Origin: Bacteroidota bacterium
GTDB taxonomy: Bacteria > Bacteroidota > Bacteroidia > Chitinophagales > Chitinophagaceae
DNA length: 64,000 bases
Reading direction: 5' to 3'
NCBI GenBank assembly: GCA_029555415.1
Contig: JAKPSI010000077.1
Coordinates: 1 to 64,000 of the forward strand
Made by a program: the position numbers and the translations under genes. Shown in pieces: positions 60,389-64,000 of the stretch (within the stretch, counting starts at the first letter, position 1; every line of letters starts with the position of its first letter). The notes under the pieces were generated by a model. It was not told the origin of the DNA. It did not search any database and was given only the letters and a program-made list of their open reading frames with translations.

Positions 60389-60865
60389 ATGAAAAAAATG
60401 ATGACATTGTTCGGGAGTTTTCTCGTAGCAATGGGCGTAAAGGCAGAAGCCACCCCGATCGCACGAAAAGAAACCATCCCGGCACAAAAGATCAGTCAGG
60501 GTGACACTACCGTACCTGTACAGACCACCATCAAACAAGGCGCCCAGGTGGTGAATCCAAAAACTTTCAAGGAAAATACCATGACCCTGAAAGAACTCCC
60601 TACCAAAGATCTCAAATATTTTAAAGGGGGTGAAAACAAAGATTCACTGACCAGCATCCTGAAGAACAAAGCCAGCGGACCTCCGATCAAAGGAGGTTTA
60701 CCGGCAAATGAAACGCTGCCAATAAAGAATGATATCCCGATCAAAGCTGGTCTGCCCATCAAAGGCGATACCCCGATCAAAGCAGGTTCACCGATCAAGA
60801 CCGGCACAACAACCGGCAATACTCCGGTTAAGTCAAATTCAAATGTTCCATATAAAGGAAATTGA
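60389..60865 (+). CDS. Secreted lysine-repeat (PIKxxx) protein
   Basis: A 158-residue protein with signal peptide (MKKMMTLFGSFLVAMGVKA), a polar linker, then TLKELPTKDLKYFKGG (about 66-81). The C-terminal half is built on hexapeptides PIK-[AGNT]-[GD]-x (about 99-139; PIKNDI, PIKAGL, PIKGDT, PIKAGS, PIKTG), degrading to PVKSNS and PYKGN. The lysines are evenly spaced. No family recognised. Its stop TGA overlaps the TTG start of the first SET-domain gene, so the three downstream frames are translated as a unit. The SET enzymes are candidate modifiers of these lysines. An internal ATG at 60581 would give a peptide with a double-glycine-type leader. Confidence 0.72.
   Translation: MKKMMTLFGSFLVAMGVKAEATPIARKETIPAQKISQGDTTVPVQTTIKQGAQVVNPKTFKENTMTLKELPTKDLKYFKGGENKDSLTSILKNKASGPPIKGGLPANETLPIKNDIPIKAGLPIKGDTPIKAGSPIKTGTTTGNTPVKSNSNVPYKGN
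60683..60805 (+). repeat. 18-bp tandem repeat coding PIKxxx units
   Basis: Degenerate in-frame 18-bp units such as CCGATCAAAGCAGGTTCA and CCGATCAAAGCTGGTCTG encode successive PIKxxx hexapeptides in the lysine-repeat protein. Third positions vary, so the peptide rather than the DNA seems conserved. Confidence 0.8.
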
Positions 60866-61299
60866 GTTTCAAAAAGTACATAAAAGATCTCTTCAGCAAA
60901 CGACCGGCAATACATAATGGCTATCCGGTCCTTGCTGCAGTGAGCCGTATCCACGACAGAGGCGTTTTTGCAGCTTCAGAATTCAGGAAAGGCGATTGGA
61001 TCGAGATCGCTCCCTTTATCCCGGTTTCATCAGAACAGTTTTCGCTCCTGAAAGGGACAAGCCTGCATTACAGTTATTTCATGACCGGTCGTGAGGATTT
61101 TCCGGCAGTGATCGGCCTGGGTCTTGCATCCTTGTATAACCATGGAAGTCCTGCACACGCCAGCTACAACATCGACATGGAACAACAGGTGATCCGCTTT
61201 CGTGCGACAAGGCAGATAAAGGCAGGAGAAGAGATCACGATCAACTATAATGGTGCCCCTGATGACCAAACACCGGTCCGTTTTAACGACCAGCCATGA
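60862..61299 (+). CDS. Compact SET-domain protein-lysine methyltransferase 1
   Basis: A 145-residue cytosolic protein that is almost only a SET domain: RIHDRGVFAASEFRKGDWIE (SAM-site strand), LASLYNHGSPAHASYNID (equivalent of the NHxxxPN pseudoknot motif), and QIKAGEEITINYNG with the catalytic Tyr. The start is a TTG at 60862 overlapping the TGA of the repeat-protein gene (TTGA); upstream the frame closes at 60853. Its own stop overlaps the next ATG. Expected to transfer methyl groups from SAM to protein lysines; substrate unknown. Confidence 0.85.
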   Translation: MSFKKYIKDLFSKRPAIHNGYPVLAAVSRIHDRGVFAASEFRKGDWIEIAPFIPVSSEQFSLLKGTSLHYSYFMTGREDFPAVIGLGLASLYNHGSPAHASYNIDMEQQVIRFRATRQIKAGEEITINYNGAPDDQTPVRFNDQP

Positions 61300-61694
61300 A
61301 AACAGCACTCTATATCAAAGTAGTTGCCGGAAAAGGCCGGGCGGTTTTCAGTACGGAAGCGATCCCAGCATCCGCACTCATTGAAGAATGCCCTTTATGT
61401 ATCATTCCGGGGAACGACAATCACCTATTATCACAAACAACACTGGTTGATTATTTTTTCCACTTTGAAAAAGAAAAAAATGAACTGGCCATCGCCCTGG
61501 GTTTCGGTTCACTTTACAATCATGCCGTTCACCCCAATGCAGCCTATGAGATCGACCAGAAAGACCGCTGCATGCGCATTTTCGCATTAGCAGACATCCC
61601 TGCCGGCACAGAGATCTGTTTCAACTACAGCGGAGAGCCCGGGAACGCCTTCAAGGAATGGTTCGAGGCAAGAGGAATGAAGATCATCAGTTGA
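61296..61694 (+). CDS. Compact SET-domain protein-lysine methyltransferase 2
   Basis: A 132-residue SET protein paralogous to the previous gene: KGRAVFSTEAIPASALIEEC, FGSLYNHAVHPNAAYEID (NHxxxPN intact), and ADIPAGTEICFNYSGEPG with the catalytic Tyr, then a short C-terminal helix EWFEARGMKI. The ATG at 61296 overlaps the preceding stop (ATGA). No post-SET zinc cysteine cluster. Having two different SET enzymes in one coupled unit suggests division of labour or a heterodimer (inference). Confidence 0.85.
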   Translation: MKTALYIKVVAGKGRAVFSTEAIPASALIEECPLCIIPGNDNHLLSQTTLVDYFFHFEKEKNELAIALGFGSLYNHAVHPNAAYEIDQKDRCMRIFALADIPAGTEICFNYSGEPGNAFKEWFEARGMKIIS

Positions 61695-61749
61695 TCACAG
61701 CCTGAAATGCTGGTCTCCCGGTTTAGTACGCTGCGAATCTTCTTTGTCT

Positions 61750-61757
61750 TAATTTCG
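61750..61757 (+). promoter_or_regulatory. -7-like promoter element for fmt
   Basis: TAATTTCG lies 4 bases before the fmt ATG, at the same position as TAATTTTG before kdsA. It supports both the promoter and the longer N-terminus of the enzyme. Confidence 0.45.
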
Positions 61758-61761
61758 CAGC

Positions 61762-62745
61762 ATGATCTCCTTCCCCTACAAACAACAGGAAACAGGCCCG
61801 GCCACATTCGACCTGGCCCTGCAATCCTTCCGTGTCGTCTTCATGGGCACACCCGATTTTGCCGTCGCGTCACTTGATGCACTCGTCAGATCCGGTTGCA
61901 ACGTGGTAGGGGTGATCACTGCACCCGACAAACCAGCCGGCCGTGGTATGAAACTCACCCAAAGCGCCGTCAAGAAATACGCCGTCGAACACGGACTGAA
62001 TGTGCTGCAACCCGAGAAACTCCGCGATCCGGAATTCCTCGAAACCCTGCGCGCCCTGAAAGCGGATCTGCAGGTGGTCGTGGCCTTCCGTATGCTGCCA
62101 GAAGTGGTATGGAGTATGCCGCCCAAAGGCACGATCAATGTGCACGGTTCTCTCCTGCCCCGTTACCGTGGAGCCGCACCCATCAACTGGGCTGTGATCA
62201 ATGGTGATATCGAAACCGGCGTTACCACTTTCAAACTCCAGCACGCGATCGACACCGGCAATATCTTATTGCAGGAAAAATTTCCGGTCGGGGAAAATGA
62301 AACCGCAGGTGAAGTTCATGACCGCATGATGCATATCGGCGCGCAATTGCTGGTACGTACCATCAAAGGACTGAAAGACGGTACCCTGAAAGAAATCCCG
62401 CAGGCTTCCGTTTCCGATCCCGCTACTTTACCGCACGCGCCCAAGATCTTCACTGAAACCTGTCATATCCATTTCGATCATCCCGTCGCAACACTGCATA
62501 ACCTCGTCCGCGGCCTCTCCCCCTTCCCCGGCGCCTTCACGCACCTGGATGGCAAGATCCTCAAGATCTATAAAAGTGAGAAGGAAGCCGGTACCCCCGA
62601 TGTGGCGCCCGGTCAGTTCAAAACAGATGGCAAGACCTTCCTCAAATTCGCTTGTAAAGATGGATACTTACTGGTGAAGGAACTGCAACTCGAAGGGAAG
62701 AAACGTATGCCGGTGGAGGATTTCCTGCGAGGATGGAAAGGTTGA
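61762..62745 (+). CDS. fmt: Methionyl-tRNA formyltransferase
   Basis: Formylates initiator Met-tRNA with 10-formyltetrahydrofolate. The 327 residues include FRVVFMGTPDFAVASLDAL, TAPDKPAGRGMKL, the catalytic INVHGSLLPRYRGAAPINWA with INGDIETGVTTF, and a C-terminal tRNA-binding domain (about 225-325). About 22 residues (MISFPYKQQETGPATFDLAL) precede the usual start of the family; no other ATG is available there, and the promoter-like box next to this ATG supports the extension. Convergent with the C1 peptidase across a Q-family palindrome. Confidence 0.95.
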   Translation: MISFPYKQQETGPATFDLALQSFRVVFMGTPDFAVASLDALVRSGCNVVGVITAPDKPAGRGMKLTQSAVKKYAVEHGLNVLQPEKLRDPEFLETLRALKADLQVVVAFRMLPEVVWSMPPKGTINVHGSLLPRYRGAAPINWAVINGDIETGVTTFKLQHAIDTGNILLQEKFPVGENETAGEVHDRMMHIGAQLLVRTIKGLKDGTLKEIPQASVSDPATLPHAPKIFTETCHIHFDHPVATLHNLVRGLSPFPGAFTHLDGKILKIYKSEKEAGTPDVAPGQFKTDGKTFLKFACKDGYLLVKELQLEGKKRMPVEDFLRGWKG

Positions 62746-62784
62746 AAGGAGAATTTTGAATTTTAAATTTTGAGATCTGAATTT

Positions 62785-62945
62785 GGCCTGCGGCCCGCTA
62801 ACACTTAGTAATTTAGATTACTTAAGTTCACTTAGGATGGGCCGAAACTTAGAAAGGGTACAAAAGCAAAGTTATCTTCGCCTTTGTACCCTTTCTAAAT
62901 GCCTTAATTTTTTCTAAGTGAACTAAGTGTTGGCCCGCCGCAGGC
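62785..62945. repeat. Q-family inverted repeat between fmt and C1 peptidase
   Basis: The left arm GGCCTGCGGCCCGCTAACAC (62785) and the right arm GTGTTGGCCCGCCGCAGGC (ending 62945) both adjoin ACTTAGT/ACTAAGT-type sequence. A central hairpin, AGAAAGGGTACAAAAGC (62851) with its complement ending 62896 (one mismatch), lies inside. Outside are further inverted arms: GAATTTTGAA at 62751 with TTCAAAATTC at 62949, and TAAATTTTGA at 62764 with TCAAAATTTA at 62971, the latter overlapping the peptidase stop. It probably also acts as a bidirectional terminator. Confidence 0.8.
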
Positions 62946-62977
62946 GCATTCAAAATTCAACTCTCAAAATTCAAAAT

Positions 62978-64000
62978 TTATTTGATTCCCAGTTTCGCCA
63001 GCAACTCCTTTGACAGCGCCGCCTTCGGCAGCATCACACTAATAGTATTGATATCAAAGTAAGCCTCTGACACATGGATATATCCATCGAACGGACCGAC
63101 CTTACCCCATGAATTCTTCACGATGAAGAATAGTTTGCCTTCCGGAGAAGTCTCCACACCCGTGATATGCATCAGGTGATCATCCTGTGTACTAAGGTTC
63201 TCATATAATTTCTGACGGTAGAGAGAATCGAATGCTTCTTCTTTCATATACGTACGGAAAGCTTCTTTGGGAAGGCGCACGCTATTGTCAACATTCATCG
63301 CCAGACCCGCCTGCTGATTAAATCCCATATTGCTCACATCCGCATCCCATGCCACCGTATAACCCTTGCTCACCGCCTCTTTCACCGTTTTAGTGAATTC
63401 GGATAAGGGCAGATTATAGAAGGACCCATTGGCGAAATTATCAGGTACTTGCAAAATGAAAGGTTTGTAATAAGGCTGGTGCAGGTAAGAGGTCAACGGC
63501 ACATAATCCGCCGCATTGAAATGCAGTACATCCTTCGCGAAGGACAGCGGCGTATACTTCTTGCCCTCATAATTGAATTCTTTAGGCACTTCTCCCAGCT
63601 TATCATCCAGGATCTTCACATATCCTTCCAGCCAGTCATTGCTGATCGGCTGTTTCTTCAGCACACTGTCGAGGTAATGCTGCAGGTCAGCCGCCAGTTT
63701 CATATGATTGAAGGATTTCTCATCCCCTTTCAGTCCGGTATAGACTGATTCAGGCACCGCACCATAAGTTGCAACCGCACGGATCATATCATGCGACAGA
63801 CCACCTTCACCGAATTGCGCATGACCCTGACGAAGGATATAATTCTTCGCCTTCTCCACATAAATATTACGTACCGTGAACATCTCGCTCAGGTCCACTT
63901 CTTTTTTGTCACGGCGCAATTCATCCGATTCCACCAGTGATGTGGTAGAGAAACACCAGCACGTACCGGTCATCGCCTGGTTCTTCACCGGTGTAGCCTC
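62978..64000 (-). CDS. C1 (papain/bleomycin hydrolase-type) cysteine peptidase, N-terminus cut by window edge
   Basis: Partial: the frame is open to the last base (residues E-A-T-P-V precede KNQAMTGTCWCFST). The catalytic Cys is in GTCWCFS, the His in DDHLMHITGVE, and the Asn in FFIVKNSWG. The order and spacing, plus LSEMFTVRNIYVEKAKNYI and VPESVYTGL, fit the PepC/bleomycin hydrolase group. The segment after the His keeps a Gly-rich WGKVGPFDGYIHV. Bacteroidota homologues usually have a signal peptide, which would lie outside. Minus-strand stop is inside a TTCAAAATTTA repeat. Confidence 0.9.
   Translation of the reverse strand, partial: EATPVKNQAMTGTCWCFSTTSLVESDELRRDKKEVDLSEMFTVRNIYVEKAKNYILRQGHAQFGEGGLSHDMIRAVATYGAVPESVYTGLKGDEKSFNHMKLAADLQHYLDSVLKKQPISNDWLEGYVKILDDKLGEVPKEFNYEGKKYTPLSFAKDVLHFNAADYVPLTSYLHQPYYKPFILQVPDNFANGSFYNLPLSEFTKTVKEAVSKGYTVAWDADVSNMGFNQQAGLAMNVDNSVRLPKEAFRTYMKEEAFDSLYRQKLYENLSTQDDHLMHITGVETSPEGKLFFIVKNSWGKVGPFDGYIHVSEAYFDINTISVMLPKAALSKELLAKLGIK

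Overview
The window reads as an ordinary chromosome segment of a member of the Bacteroidota, most likely of the Chitinophagaceae type. The reasons are a gliding-type C-terminal sorting domain (type IX secretion), 7TMR-DISM and beta-propeller histidine kinases, SDR-type threonine dehydrogenase, very few Shine-Dalgarno sequences, and the Bacteroidota promoter element TAnnTTTG just upstream of many genes. No rRNA, tRNA, CRISPR array, phage, integrase or insertion sequence was recognised.

From 0 to 44 kb the content is mainly housekeeping and central metabolism: acylphosphatase, threonine dehydrogenase, kdsA, a LolA-like carrier, ftsK, an orphan sensor kinase, aroK, glutaryl-CoA dehydrogenase, pyrF, kynureninase with an SDR protein, a GDPD/PaiB pair, mrp, 3-hydroxyacyl-CoA dehydrogenase, PrsW, ahcY, a class A beta-lactamase-like lipoprotein, a large type IX-secreted PKD protein, a GH27 alpha-galactosidase with pdxJ, ribD-yigZ, prmC, exbBD, an SPFH protein, pepT and slyD. 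Genes lie on both strands in short operons, several joined by ATGA or TTGA overlaps. The larger intergenic gaps, mainly those between convergent genes, hold dispersed palindromic elements. Family P is about 110-150 bp with 14-bp inverted ends; family Q is a larger inverted repeat. Both are flanked by degenerate short-tandem repeats that touch the neighbouring stop codons.

From 40.3 to 44.0 kb there is a propeller-type histidine kinase and a LuxR-type response regulator. They are followed by about 17.6 kb (44.1-61.7 kb) of genes all on the plus strand with short gaps. Nearly all encode small-to-medium proteins with Sec signal peptides and no clear function. The run includes a recently homogenised tandem paralogue pair, an astacin-like metallopeptidase, a TolB-like propeller, two relatives sharing an N-terminal domain with different C-termini, the 3' remnant of another relative, two Hcp-like (type VI tube-fold) proteins that carry signal peptides, and an M48 lipoprotein peptidase. 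It ends with a lysine-repeat (PIKxxx) secreted protein translationally coupled to two compact SET-domain methyltransferases.

The last group (60.4-61.7 kb) is my best candidate for an undescribed system: a repeat protein that presents regularly spaced lysines, made together with two protein-lysine methyltransferases. The exported Hcp-like pair and the surrounding secreted-protein run come next. The window closes with fmt, a second Q-family palindrome, and a papain-family peptidase cut by the window edge.
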